Shown in pieces: positions 21,386 to 33,639 of a DNA stretch of 64,000 nt. How positions within the stretch are numbered: position 1 is the first letter of the stretch; the number at the start of each line of letters is the position of its first letter. Below the pieces are notes generated by a model. That model did no database searches and was not told the origin of the DNA. It was given only the letters and a program-made list of their open reading frames with translations. The stretch lies in the NCBI RefSeq assembly GCF_933775445.1, contig NC_065878.1, positions 9,869,395 to 9,933,394 on the forward strand, read 5' to 3'. This DNA is from Argentina anserina. Taxonomy: Eukaryota; Streptophyta; Magnoliopsida; Rosales; Rosaceae. Both the position numbers and the translations under genes were made by a program.

Positions 21386-23121
21386 AAAAATCATTCATTC
21401 AATGATATCATTGGAGATACTGGTGAAGGCATGCGTACAAGAAGGAAGACTGTTGAGATTACTTCAGCCACAAAAGACAACTCTGAATGCTCCAACATAG
21501 AAATTGTGGACATCAACAAAGCTCTAGTAAGTTTTGTCAAAGAAAGAGTTAAAGAAACTAACAAATTAAAGTGTTTTGGATTTGTTTCTTTGATAGAACC
21601 TAAAAATATCAAGGAGGCTTTGCTAGATGATGATTGGATCAATGCAATGCAAGAGGAACTAAATCAATTTGAAAAGAATGAGGTATGGATTCTTGTTCCT
21701 CGTCCTGAGAACACTAATGTTGTTGGTACTAAGTGGACTTTCAGGAATAAAATGGATGAACATGGCACGATCACAAGAAATAAAGAAGGATTAGTTGCTC
21801 AAGGATATTCACAGGTCGAAGGCTTGGACTTTGATGAAACCTTTGCCCCAGTGGCTCGACTTGAATCCATCAGACTTTTGTTAGCCATTGCATGTCAACG
21901 TAAGTTTAAGTTATTTCAAATGGATGTAAAAACTGCTTTTTTTAATGGTGATGTACATGAGGAAGTGTTTGTTGAACAACCTCCGGGATTCAAAGATATT
22001 CATCATCCTGATTACGTTTAGAAACTTAAAAAGGCTGTTTATGGTCTTAAACATGCTCCTCGTGCCTGGTATAATAAACTCTCTACTTATCTTGTTTCTC
22101 AAGGATATTTCTGAGGCACTGTAGACAAAACTCTATTTTTTAAACATGTTGAAAGTCATCTCATGGTTGCACAAGTATATGTTGATGATATTGTTTTTGG
22201 ATCTACTTCTGATGTTTTAGTAAAAGAATTCACTAGAATCATGACTAATGAGTTTGAGATGAGTATGTGTGGTGAACTTACTTACTTTTTGGGTCTGCAA
22301 ATTAAACAAAGTCATAATGGCATTTTTCTATCCCAATCAAAATATGTTGAAAACCTCATTAAGAAATTTGATATGACTGAGAAGAAATCTGTTAGTACAC
22401 CTATGAGTACCACCACAAAGTTATGTCATGATCTTGATGGTAAGTCTGTTGACCAAACTAAATATCGTAGTATGATTGGCAGTTTGCTTTACCTTACTGC
22501 TAGTCGTCCTGACATATCTTACAGTGTAGGTGTCTGTGCCAGGTTTCAGGCTAATCCAAAAGAATCGCATTTGGAAGCTGTTAAACGAATTATTCGTTAT
22601 GTTTCCGGAAGTATAACATGTGGTGTATTTTATACGTATGACACTAATGCTGAAATTGCAGGTTATTCTGATGCGGATTAGGGAGGTAATCTGCAAGATT
22701 GAAAGAGCACAAGTGGTGGTTGTTTCTTCGTTTGTAAGAATTTAGTTGCATGGCATAGTAAGAACAAAATTGTACTTCATTGTCTACTGCAGAAGCTGAA
22801 TATGTTGCCACAAGTAGTTGTTGTACTCAAATGCTTTGGATGAAGAATATGTTTAAGGATTATGGTATTCCACAGGAAAAACTTGTGATTTTCTGTGATA
22901 ATACAAGTGCTATTAATATTTCCAAAAATCATGTTTAACATACTAGGACTAAACACATAGATATACGTTATCATTTCATTCGTGAACTTGTTGATAAGAA
23001 TATTCTATCATTAGAATTTGTTTCTACCAATTATCAATGGGCAGATTTGTTCACTAAACCACTGGATACATAACGCTTTCTGATCTTACGTAATGTCATT
23101 GGCATTTGCTCTCAATATTGA
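21386..23121 (+). pseudogene. pol: Sirevirus reverse transcriptase and RNase H, broken
   Basis: Encodes copia reverse transcriptase (WTFRNKMDEHGTI, FDETFAPVARLESIR, YGLKHAPRAWYNKL, QVYVDDIVFGST) and RNase H ([47 protein letters not shown]). Stops are at 22019, 22112, 22679, 22700, 22936 and 23070, with one frameshift near 22768. Where the family residue is well known, each stop can be explained by a single C-to-T change (TGG to TAG, CGA to TGA, CAA to TAA). The integrase that normally precedes this region is absent. Confidence 0.88.
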
Positions 23122-24872
23122 CAAATAACAGCCTCTGTGAGTACCTATGTCAAGGTAATCGTTCCTTGTCCTTGATCTTATCTTACTATAGATGAGTTAC
23201 TGCATTTTACCTGTTAGTTCTTAAGGGCTCTTGACATTGTTACTTTGGATCTCTCATCCAGTGTTCTCGGATATTATTTATGATCATTAGCCTTTATGTT
23301 TGATTCTCACGTACACATACTTCATAGTGGTGGACAAATCTGAGTTGAGTCACCTAATTAGGAGCCGGTGTAGTTGAATACATGTTATAGATTATGACTG
23401 CATAAGAAAAAAAATGTGTAAGGAATTTGTGGATGCAGTCTTAGGCCAGGCTAGTTCTACATCTCCCGGAGTTGACTAACTACTCGACTCCTAGAGGAAT
23501 GGACTGGTTTGGTCTCCCCGGAGGATATGATACTCTTAGGCCAGGCTAGCTCTCCTCTCCAGGGATTGACTAACTACTCGATACCTGTTGGAATGGGCTG
23601 GCTTGGTCTCCACGGTGGTTGAAACATTGTCTCAGCAATGTTCTGAGCATATATTATCATTATCAAAGAAAAAAATATAATACAACTTATGGTGTTATAA
23701 GGTGATTTTCTGGAGAGATAGGGGGAGTGTCGTTTAAGTTGGCTTGCGCATTTAATCACTCCTCATTTTCATTCCCATTATGAAGTATACTCAATGCACA
23801 TCACATCTTACTATTGGCTAATGGTAATGTGTATTACTCGAGGATGCATGGTTGTGTGATTGATAAAGTGTATTGTCTTGCTCAATGAGAATGTCCAGGT
23901 AATTGCCGTAACTCTTCCTATAGTTGTATGTTCTGCTTGGACTTGTCTCAATTATCTTGACATCGTGTACTTTGTACTTCCTTCAATGTCATGTTGAGAG
24001 TTCAATGCGTGTATGGTCCTAAATTGCTTCTGTTTCCTAGATTGGTCTACATACTTGCTTTTTAGTTTCGAACTCTAGGTATTACTAGAATCATCCTTGT
24101 CTATGCATGCAAGTGGTTGTTGTGTTCACATTGTGGTGCTTTGTTTTACCTACATACCGGTAGATAACTTGCATTGCTGATCATTTTATTGTGTATCGAT
24201 TTTGTACTCATGCGTAGTATGATTAACTTATGGTTTTGTTTCATGGTTCACTAATCTTCCTTTTTGCCGTATGCATGTGTACGTTTTATTTCTATGGAAG
24301 ATTTAGTTTCCCTCTGTGATTCGATCTATCATATACTGCATCTCCGTGTCAACTAGTTTATGTTTTAGACGGGAATATCTTCTATGCTTTATAGGTTGCA
24401 AACAGAAATCCAGTATGGTCCATCTTCCGACCCTTCAACTAGGTTACTCTTTACGTCGTTTTTATGACTTTGTATACATCATTATGCGCCTCAAAACCTG
24501 TTTTGTTTTGCCGTATACATCTAGGTTTACATGGTGCATGCATTGGTGGGCAGATATTTTATCAGAATACTTTCCTATTGCTGCATCATGTTATGTGATT
24601 TACCCTTATCCCCACGGCATGTAAGATCTGCATGAACCTTGGTTGGTTCCCTTTCCTTTTGCAGCTAGGGTTGCTTGATATTCTTCAATCTTTGATTCTC
24701 TGACTAGATACGTGCTTCGACTTTAATGTGGTTTTCCTCTTTACTCCGATTTGCCTTAGGGTTTATGTCTTTGTACCTCTATATATAGTGGTCTCCTATG
24801 TGCTTACCTTCACATATTATTATCTCTTCTACTATCTTCACGGTTTGTGTCAAGTGTGCAGGAGTCTCTACC
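23122..24872 (+). other. Long 3' spacer of the Sirevirus-like element
   Basis: No supported gene; the 102-residue frame at 24316 lacks family features. It holds a 95-bp tandem duplication (23439-23620) and a purine tract, AGGGGGAGTGTC, near 23719, well upstream of the LTR. Confidence 0.55.
23439..23620 (+). repeat. Tandem duplication, period 95 bp
   Basis: Two units start TCTTAGGCCAGGCTAG at 23439 and 23534. Both contain GACTAACTACTCGA and TGGTCTCC. Confidence 0.8.
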
Positions 24873-25521
24873 ATGGACGGAGCCAGGAGCAACCACCACG
24901 ACACAGAGGATGCAAGACGTGAAGCTGCCCCTCGTCATCAACAAGCTGAGTCTGCTCGTCCGGTTACCCTAGCTGAAAATCAATCACGCCTTCTCACGGC
25001 TTGGTGTTCAATTTCAAACACAAATCAATCGTGTGCAGCTGTTGCATGAAACTGGTCATGACAATGTCACAAGGCAACTACATCGGATGGAGGCCGCCAT
25101 ACAACTGCTCGTGGATCTCGGGTCGGAGATACAATCCATACTGCGGACTTCATCTGCTCCTGCAGGACCAACTGCCTCTTACGGTTCCTTGTCCAGCTCG
25201 GAGGGACTTTTTCCTTCCCCTTCTTTTCCGACGGAGGGGAGTCCACTGTGGGATACCATCTTTCAAGAACGAGAGCGTCGTGCCGAGCGGAACATGCTTG
25301 CAACTCGGACTGCGTGCTTGGCTGATCACGAACGTCTTCAAGGTCCTCAACCATATTCGGTGGCAGTTGTCGCTGCTGCTCCTCCTTCCCCTCCAACATC
25401 CAATGGTCCTGCTTTTCAGAATGGAGATATCGCACCTCATGAATGGACAAATTACAACTCCATTGGTGGACGTAGGAGGAGTGCTCGGCGCGGACGTGGT
25501 CACAGTGGTGGTCATGCCTAG
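24873..25521 (+). pseudogene. Extra ORF downstream of pol (Sirevirus envelope-like position), frameshifted
   Basis: ATG at 24873 opens a hydrophilic frame, MDGARSNHHDTEDARREAAP. A frame change near 24990-25000 leads into VQLLHETGHDNVTRQLHRM, probably helical, then a Ser/Pro-rich middle and a basic tail, GGRRRSARRGRGHSGGH. Spliced over the frameshift the product would be about 215 residues. The location between pol and the 3' LTR matches the optional third ORF, often called envelope-like, of Sireviruses. No signal peptide or membrane segment is visible, so an envelope function is not supported. Confidence 0.5.
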
Positions 25522-25929
25522 GCTGCTTAAGAACTCTCCTCCTTTGGCTTCATCACCTTAGGGGGAGACATCAAGTCCCTTGTTCCCTAGTTCCTATTCA
25601 AGCTTCAACTTGTTTTATTTGGCTAAAAACTATTTTCAATTAGTTTGGTTTGCTTTGTACTCTAAGTGCTATGCACAAACTATGTTTGGTTATTCATGTT
25701 TATTTGAATTCTAATGCTTCTATTGGTTGTTGTCTATTAGAACCTATGATCAAGTCACTTCATATCTTGAAAAGGATGATCATTGATTCTTGATATCAAG
25801 TGATGTATTCTCTTATTGAGAATTGGGGAGGTTCAACTTATGATATAGGTTAGGTTTTTGTTAAACTTGTACTTATGATGTTCTTTGTGAGTGTGTAGAT
25901 ACTTGATGGTAAAAGGTGCATGGAAGGCC

Positions 25930-25941
25930 AAAGGGGGAGAT
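25930..25941 (+). other. Polypurine tract of the Sirevirus-like element
   Basis: AAAGGGGGAGAT abuts the 3' LTR. Similar tracts occur at about 23719 and 25560, and in the LTRs at about 18464 and 26001. Confidence 0.75.
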
Positions 25942-26738
25942 TAAAGGTACACATGTTGGTCTCCATAAGGTGATGAAGACAAAAGGAGTGAAGCACAACA
26001 AAGGGGGAGCATTGATGACATTTCCTAGTTGGACTAGGAAACACACCTTGCGGCAAGATTTTGTGAGTTGGTCGAATCGAACATACATGGAAATATATAT
26101 GGGATCCTAGATGGAGAGAATAAAGTATATTTAGGAAAATAGTTAAAAATATATTTAGTTTAAAATGTATTCCATATGTATTGTTTTTTCCTTTTTTATA
26201 GAAGGATGTATTAGGAAAGGATTTAGGTTGATTACCTATTTGTACTAGGGTTAGGGAATGCATTGCCGGCTGTGATATATATATATAGGAGGTATTCATG
26301 CAGTGGCTAGGGAGCCAAAAAAAAGAGATACACGGCCAGAATGGAGAAGAAAATAGAGAGAATGAGAGAAAGAGAGAAAAAGAAGAAAAGAGGTGAATCC
26401 ATAGAGAAGAAAATTCACACAAAGAGAAGCTTAGTGCTAGGAGATCTTTGTGACTCCTTTGAAGACCTTAGTGGCAACATCAACGTTCTTAGTGAGGTTG
26501 ATCATCCGTGTGTCTACAACGATCTTAGTGAGGTTGTATCGACACTTGAAGCAACGATCTTAGTGAGGTTGTTTCATGTTTGATTGTGACTATCAAGTAA
26601 GAAGTATTTTTATTTTTGAGAATAATATTATCATTGATTAAGGTGTAATCATTGTAATATGAAGTGTTTAATAGAAAAGTGAAATTCTTCTATATATTCC
26701 GCTGCTATTACTCGTTGTTGTTCTATCTTGTATTTTCA
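25942..26738 (+). repeat. 3' LTR of the Sirevirus-like element
   Basis: 797 bp; begins TAAAGGTACA (the 5' copy begins TGAAGG, so the terminal G has mutated) and ends TTGTATTTTCA. It differs from the 5' LTR by roughly 20-25 changes, including a small indel near 26335. Confidence 0.9.
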
Positions 26739-27477
26739 ATGCAAGGACATAACAATATCTCTAATAATCCCAACAACAAACAGAGGCCAAATGATTACAA
26801 ATTCAACAGAAAGAATACATAAATATAATTCAGAAATCAATGGGGACTGGGTTCTCTACCGGCAGAATTTTCAGAAAAGAAGATTGGAAAGTCGATGGTT
26901 TATGGGGTTCAAGACGTTGGCTTTCTCTTCCAAGACTGAATGCTGCTGCTCAGCTTTACCAAGTCTTCAGTTGGTTTGGAAATCAGAAGGAGACATCGAT
27001 AGATTGGACTCCAGAAGCAGAGGCAAGACAACAATAAAAAGAGGACTGAAATTAGGTCCAATTTATAAGAAATTTGGGGAAGAAACGAATTGGGTCTTGA
27101 GAAGAATCTATCATGCTTATCGAAAATGAAGAAGATTGAAGTATTAGGAGCTTTGATTCATCAGAGAAATCTTCAAAATTGAAGTGAGCAGAGGCTATGG
27201 TTTAAAGTGGAAAACTGGGCATGTCTAGTTTGTTACCATGGTTGAGAAGAGCAGAGAACAATGATGGTGATGGTGATTAAGTTGAACAAGTGGAGAAAAG
27301 AGTCTTCTCTCTGTTTGTGTTGTCGCACCAAAAGAAAGAAAAAGAGGAAAGATAATTTAGGAGGGGAAATGTGTACTGGCCGGTGGAGAAGAGGTGGGGA
27401 AATGCAATTCGCACATGTGCCACAAATTTAAGAAATAACCAATATAGGGTTTAGAGTTTAGGGTTTAGCCTCCTAGG
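26739..27477. other. Sequence between the Sirevirus and the pararetrovirus
   Basis: Contains a 133-residue frame (26728-27129) without recognisable features. Near 27446-27470, immediately left of the viral junction, is a short telomere-like stretch (GGGTTTAGAGTTTAGGG). Confidence 0.4.
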
Positions 27478-27612
27478 TTCTAATTCATGCATAAGTTCTT
27501 AGTTAGTAACTTGTAATTTTCATTCTGTTGTATTAAACTTTCTGTAATAATCATCTCCTAATAATAAGCAATTAAAACATTGTAATACATGCTTCCGTGG
27601 TCTCTGGTATCA
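27478..27612 (+). repeat. Left terminal redundancy of the pararetrovirus
   Basis: 135 bp from TTCTAATTCATGCATAAG to TGGTATCA, matching 35312-35446 with few differences. A polyadenylation-like AATAAG is included. Confidence 0.88.
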
Positions 27613-27617
27613 GAGCC
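27605..27617 (+). other. Primer-binding site of the pararetrovirus
   Basis: TGGTATCAGAGCC, complementary to the 3' end of initiator Met tRNA; it marks position 1 of caulimovirid genomes. Confidence 0.9.
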
Positions 27618-27931
27618 GTAAGAGTTGTAAGTAATTAATCTCTGCTTTTTAAACTTCTTAGTCCCCAGGTGGAGGCTCTGTCTCCTAAGCGTGGATCCTA
27701 AGTTGATCTATTTATTAACACTTCTCAATCCCCGATTGGAAGGCCTAGCCTCCTAGAGTGGTCCTTGAGTTGAATCTTTAAATCCTCTTTTTATTGTGTT
27801 ACTTGCTTGTATTTCTGTTTCTATTCTTAAAATTTTAGGAATTTACTTCTATTTACTAGGTTTCTGGGTTTCCTTCTTCTCCAACCAAACAGTAAGTTTT
27901 CCAGGTCCAAACACTAAGTCCCGAGTGAGGC

Positions 27932-28000
27932 ATGAGCGGAACCGAGAAGAGTGTTACCCTTAGGTCTAAGTATTCTGAAGTCAATTCACTACCTTTTTAA
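27932..28000 (+). CDS. Short upstream ORF in the viral leader
   Basis: ATG at 27932 opens 22 codons (MSGTEKSV start) ending TAA at 27998-28000, 31 bases before the ATG at 28032. Caulimovirid leaders commonly carry such uORFs, which support ribosome shunting or reinitiation. No function can be assigned to the peptide. Confidence 0.3.
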   Translation: MSGTEKSVTLRSKYSEVNSLPF

Positions 28001-28031
28001 GTCTAGTACTAGATCTCTTCCATCTAAAACA

Positions 28032-31000
28032 ATGAGCAGACTTTTTAGATCCAATTCAGTCTCTTCTCGAGGGTCTAGTTTCTCCTTGAATAGGATCTCA
28101 TACATTGTTAATGAAGAACAGATCGAATACCAGTCAAATGATAATATTGACCCTAATGATTGGAACATACCTAAAGTACCTACCAGTGAAATTTATAAGA
28201 AAAAATGGAATCTTGCAGCCTTTAAGGGAAAACACCACATTAAATCAGTAGAACAAGTTTACGCCTTAAGTAAACAACATGAAACATGCCAACTTCTCAG
28301 TCCAGATTCAATTAAAAAACAACAGAAAGATGGTCACCATTTCCTTCATATTGGCTTAGTTCAAATTGGTATTAAACCTTTAACAAGACTTGGTCTTAAT
28401 GCCTCTATTCTCTTATGTCTAAGAGATGCAAGATTTACGAACTTCACTGATAGTACCCTTGGTCTAATCGAATCAAGTCTTTTTAATGGACCAGTTCACT
28501 TTAATTGTTTCCCAGACTTTTCAATCAGCCTAAGTGACCCTCATATCTTAAAAACTTTAACTTTAAACATTAAAACCTCAGGATACAATATCCTTGAAGG
28601 AACCCAACCACTTGCTTTAATCTACCGAATCCATTACAAAGTTACTGGCACAAATATGAATTTTCAAGCCATTAATAGAAGTCCTAAGAGCCAAATCTTG
28701 TTAATTCAAAGCAGTCAAAATAATGCAAACATCACTGTCCCGCAAACTATCAGATGGTCGGATGTCCATCTTCCGGCTGAATGGTCTCTTACCAACGAAT
28801 ATCAACCAACAAATACTCAACGCAATCTTTCTGATTTAGATTCTATTCGTCAATACAATGATGGAACTATAAGAATTAACTTCCAAAATTCAAAAATTAG
28901 CAGAACACCAAGAATTCAAGAAATAGGAAGTTCCTCTAGGCATTCTTTTGCAACTGCCAGGCAATCATTTGCCGGCTCAACCACTGCAGATTCTATGTCT
29001 CGCCGTGATCGTGACATAGAACTTGATAATGTCATCAGAGAAATTCGAATAAAAAAATTAGAATAACAAGTTCAGAATTTAAGAATTAACAGTATAAGGA
29101 CAAATGAACAAGTCAGCTACCCAAATTATACTGAAACTGAAAATAATAATAATACAACTGTTGAAGAAAGACAAAACTCTCCAACATCCCCAACAGCTTC
29201 AGATTTTATTGTAGTTCCTCCATAAAATCCTCATATAAATACGCTTAATCAACCATTCAAAATCGATTATTCTAAATTAGATACTCATTTGAAAGCTAAA
29301 GAAAACATCCTTAGGAGAAACCTTTTTAGGATGAAATTTCCTTTTGAAAACCAAAGAAAACAATTATTTAAAGATTGGCAAAACTTGATGCAAGAAACAA
29401 AAACTGAAATATTCTTTCTTGATTTCCTAGAGCAATTAAATGAACATAAAAACATTCAGACTTTAACAAAAACAAAATGGCAAACTGTCGTTCCTAATTC
29501 AACCCAAACTAACACCATTTCTTCTAGTCATCCTCCTTCAGAAACTATAGTTTTTAATCATAAATCAAGCCCAGTTTTAGCTTCGCCTTTTAAAAATCCT
29601 TCTGAAGATCCGAAAGTTAAGGAACTTAACCCAGATGCTAAGAAGATTATTGAACAAAATAATTACACAAATAATTATTTAGTTACTATTGGAGAACAAT
29701 TAGACAAAATAGAAACAACACTTGATCATGTTACATCTAAAGTTCACATTCTACCTAACCCTAAAACAGAATCTCCCATAATTCACTTCAATAGTAAACT
29801 AACTGTCACGCCTACAAATTCAATTCAAAAAATAGAAAAATTATTAAAGAATCTAAAAAATGAACCAAGATCATCTAATACAATCTCTGTGATCAATACG
29901 AAACAAACTCTTGATTCTACTTCTGATAGCGATTCAACCATAATTTCCCAATTAGACAAGGCATTCCAAACTTTGAATATTGATCGAATAATGCGACCAA
30001 ACAGACAACATTCAAGAAATTGGACTGAAAGGCCACTTCCAATAGATATTCAATCAAGCACTCATTCAAATATACAATTTGCAGTGTCTTCTGACAAAAC
30101 TTATGAATGGAACATTGATAATTTATCAGAACAAGAGATATTAAATAAACTACATCACATGTCAATGGCAGCAAATAGTTACATCACAAATCACAACTTC
30201 ACACAACCAGAAATTATTGATATTCTATCCTCTGGGTTCACCGGAATGCTGCATTCTTGGTGGGAAAAACATCTCACCGCTGATGCAAGGTCCGATATTA
30301 AACATGCAATACAGTGTGAACCGGATGGAACCCCAATCTTTGACGAACGTTGTAATATAGGGGTTTCAGATGCAATAAATACCTTATTTTATACAATCAT
30401 TCAACATTTTATAGGTACTCCGAGTCATATCACTTCTCGAATTCATGATCAAGTCAGTAACTTAAAATGCCCAACCTTAAGTGATTTTAAATGGTACAAA
30501 GATGTTTTCATATCCAGAGTAATGCTTCGAGATGATAGTAACCAACCCTTTTAGAAAGAAAAATTCATAAATGGTCTTCCCAAACTCTTTGCACACAAAA
30601 TTAGACAAGTCCTCAGTAATGAAACAGGATTTATTAATTATGACTCTTTAACCTATGGAAATATAATTACAGTTATACAAAAAGAAGGCATGAAAATGTG
30701 TATTGATATGAAACTAAATTCCCAACTAAAATCAGAAAAGAACATAGCCAAGTATGAATTAGGAAACTTCTGTGAACAATAAGGTTTACCATCCTTACCT
30801 CCCTCCAGACGAAGAAAGTCATCCAATAAATTTATTCATCATTCCAGGTCTAGTCGTCACAAACCTTATTTCCAAAAAAGAGAAAATTTTGAACCAGACA
30901 AATTTTATTCAAAAAATAAGCCAAAGAAAAATTGGAACAAAAACCGAAAACCTTACTCAAAGAAAAGATCTTTTGATAAAAGTAAAACGAAATGTTTTAA

Positions 31001-33631
31001 ATGTCATAAAACCGGTCACTTTGCAAATGAATGTCAGGTTAAAACTACAATAAACCAATTAACACTTACACCAGTTGAAAAAGAGAATCTAATTAAAGTA
31101 TTAGAATTAAGAAATACAGATTCAGAGAATGACATGAGTGAAGATATTAGATCTTTATCAGGATCCTCTTTTTCCGAATCAGAAGAAGGATCATCCCCCT
31201 CTCAAAAAATCACTTTTGGCTGCAACGATGCTTGTTATAAAACAATTAATGTTCTCTCCAAACAAGAAGAACAACAAGAATTATTAATTGATTTAATTGC
31301 TAGAATTGATAATCCTGACTTAAAAACTGAGTACCTCAAAAAACTAAAAAAATTAATTACCTAAGAAGATGTTGGTAAAACTCCCTCACCAAAAGTCAGT
31401 CTTACCTCAACCTTTGATAGGTTCAACAGAAGTAAAAAAGAAATCACTATCCAAGATTTACAACAAGAAATTAAGAACATTAAAATAGAAATTCATACTT
31501 TACAACAATCTCATTCTAAGCTTATAGACGACAATATAAATATCAAACAAGAATTAAACATTATTAAAATAAATGATGCATTTTCTAACTTAGAAAATCC
31601 TCCAGTTAATGAAATATTAGATGAAGAAAATAAAATACCAAAGGATGAAGAAGTATCTGAACACAATATTCTTAGTGTTATTAATCATATTCAACTCAAA
31701 AAATGGTATACTACTATCCAACTTAGGATAAAAGACTTTGAACTCACGACAATAGCCCTTGTAGATTCTGGAGCCGACCTCAATTGTATCCAAGAAGGTT
31801 TAATACCTTCAAAATATTTTGAAAAATCTAAAGAATCCCTCAGTTCAGCAAATGGTTCAAAAATGAATATTAAATATGAAATCCCTAGAGAACATATTTG
31901 CCAGAATAAAGTTTGTTACAAAACATCATTTGTCCTAGTAAAAAACCTAACTGATAGGCTCATCTTAGGTCTACCTTTCATTACCTTAATTTACCCTTTT
32001 TTGTTAATTATGATGGAATCATTACTTACCCTTTTGACGAACAGGTCAAATTTAATTTTCTTTCAAATCCTGAAATTCATATTCTAAAGGCATTACAAGA
32101 AAATTCAGTTACAAAAACTATCAATCGTATCCAGACAAAAACTAAACAAATTAGTTTTCTCAAAGAAGAAATTAATTTTAAAAGAATTGACAACCAACTT
32201 CAAGACACCACTCTTCAAAGTAAAATTAAAAATTTCGAAGAAAAAATAATTAAAGAACTATGTTCTGATCTTCCTACGGCATTTTGGCATAGGAAAAAAC
32301 ATATCGTTTCATTACCTTATATAAAAGAATTCAACGAAAGTAATATCCCTACCAAAGCTAGACCAATACAGATGAACCATGAAATCATGGAATTTTGTAA
32401 AATTGAAATTAATGAATTACTCAGAAAAAGAATAATTCGACCTAGTAAATCTCCTTGGTCATGTGCCGCCTTTTATGTTCAAAAAAGTGCTGAGCTTGAA
32501 ATGGGTACTCCTCGTTTAGTCATCAACTATAAACCTTTAAATACAGTCTTAGAATGGATCAGATATCCTATTCCCAACAAGAGAGATTTAATCAACAGAC
32601 TAAATAAATCAGCAGTCTATAGTAAATTTGACATGAAATCAGGTTTTTGGCAAATCCAAATCAATGAAGCTGATAAATATAAAACTGCATTTGTTACTCC
32701 TTTCGGCCATTATGAATGGAATGTTATGCCATTTGGTCTTAAGAATGCTCCTAGTGAATTCCAAAATATTATGAACGACATTTTTAATCCTTACAGTCAC
32801 TTTTCAATTGTGTACATCGATGATGTCCTAATCTTCTCTCAATCCATTGATCAACATTGGAAACATCTTCACCAATTCTTTTCTATTATAAAAAACAATG
32901 GTTTAGTGGTATCCGCTTCAAAAATAAAACTATTTCAGTCAAACATCAGATTCCTAGGATTCAATATCCATCACTTACAAATTCAACCCATTAACCGAGT
33001 AATCCAATTTGCAGACAAATTCCCAGATGTCATACTAGACAAAACTCAACTACAGAGATTTCTTGGATCATTAAATTACATAGCAGATTTCTATCAAAAT
33101 CTCAGAAAGAAATGCAAACCCTTATTTGACAGATTAAATAAAAATCCTCCTCCTTGGACTATTACTCATACATCTATAGTCAGAGAAATCAAAAATCATG
33201 TTAAAACATTACCATGTTTAGGAATTCCCCTTCCAGATGCCTTTAAGATAGTTGAAACTGACGCCTCAGATATAGGATATGGTGGTATCCTTAAACAACA
33301 AATTTCTCCTAGTCATCCCGAACAAATTGTCTGTTTTCATTCTGGAGCTTGGAACCCGGCTCAGGCTAATTACAGCACAATCAAAAAAGAAATTTTATCT
33401 ATTGTCTTATGTATCAGCAAATTTCAAGATGATTTATTAAATCAAAAATTTTTAGTAAGAGTTGATTGCAAAAGCGCAAAAGATGACTTAGAAAAAGATG
33501 TTCAAAATATTGCTAGCAAACAGATTTTTGCCAGATGGCAAGGAATTTTAAGTATTTTTGATTTTGAAATTACATTCATAAAGGGGAGTGATAATCATAT
33601 ACCAGATTTTCTAACCCGAGAATTTTTGTAG
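28032..33631 (+). pseudogene. Pararetroviral polyprotein (movement, capsid, protease, RT, RNase H), broken
   Basis: ATG at 28032 is the best start; the frame is open from 27951. Domains in order: 30K-type movement protein (28200-28800, with the L-x-D-x-R type motif LRDAR near 28420); hydrophilic linker; capsid region (about 30100-30560) and CCHC knuckle CFKCHKTGHFANEC (30993-31034); aspartic protease DSGADLN (near 31764); reverse transcriptase (YIDDVLIFS near 32813); RNase H (TDASDIGYGG near 33258, ending at TAG 33629-33631). All but the last part share one frame. Breaks are stops ending at 29066, 29225, 30554, 30782 and 31364, and one frameshift near the T-run at about 31997-32003. The reverse transcriptase/RNase H part is open for more than 1.2 kb. 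Confidence 0.88.
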
Positions 33632-33639
33632 GGTTCATC

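Larger units (their letters stand above)
18405..26738 (+). mobile_element. Ty1/copia LTR retrotransposon, Sirevirus-like, integrase deleted
   Basis: LTRs at 18405-19185 and 25942-26738 are about 97 percent alike by eye and are flanked by the 5-bp duplication ATGCA (18400-18404 and 26739-26743). A Met-tRNA-type primer site follows the 5' LTR. Order: gag with coiled coil and zinc knuckle, protease start, reverse transcriptase, RNase H, a long 3' spacer, an extra ORF, and several GGGGGAG purine tracts. The long gag coiled coil, the extra ORF after pol and the multiplied purine tracts are hallmarks of the Sirevirus (SIRE/Maximus) lineage. The part of pol between the protease and reverse transcriptase is missing, so the copy could move only with help. 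Confidence 0.9.

Noticed and set aside
23122..24872. Host genes inside the Sirevirus 3' spacer
   Set aside because: Frames are short, lack family motifs and lie within a typical non-coding Sirevirus region.
25850..26422. 190-residue minus-strand ORF
   Set aside because: Lies across the 3' LTR of the Sirevirus-like element; part of it recurs as a shadow in the 5' LTR at 18390-18611.
26728..27129. 133-residue frame after the Sirevirus
   Set aside because: Begins inside the LTR end, has no domain features and no good start.
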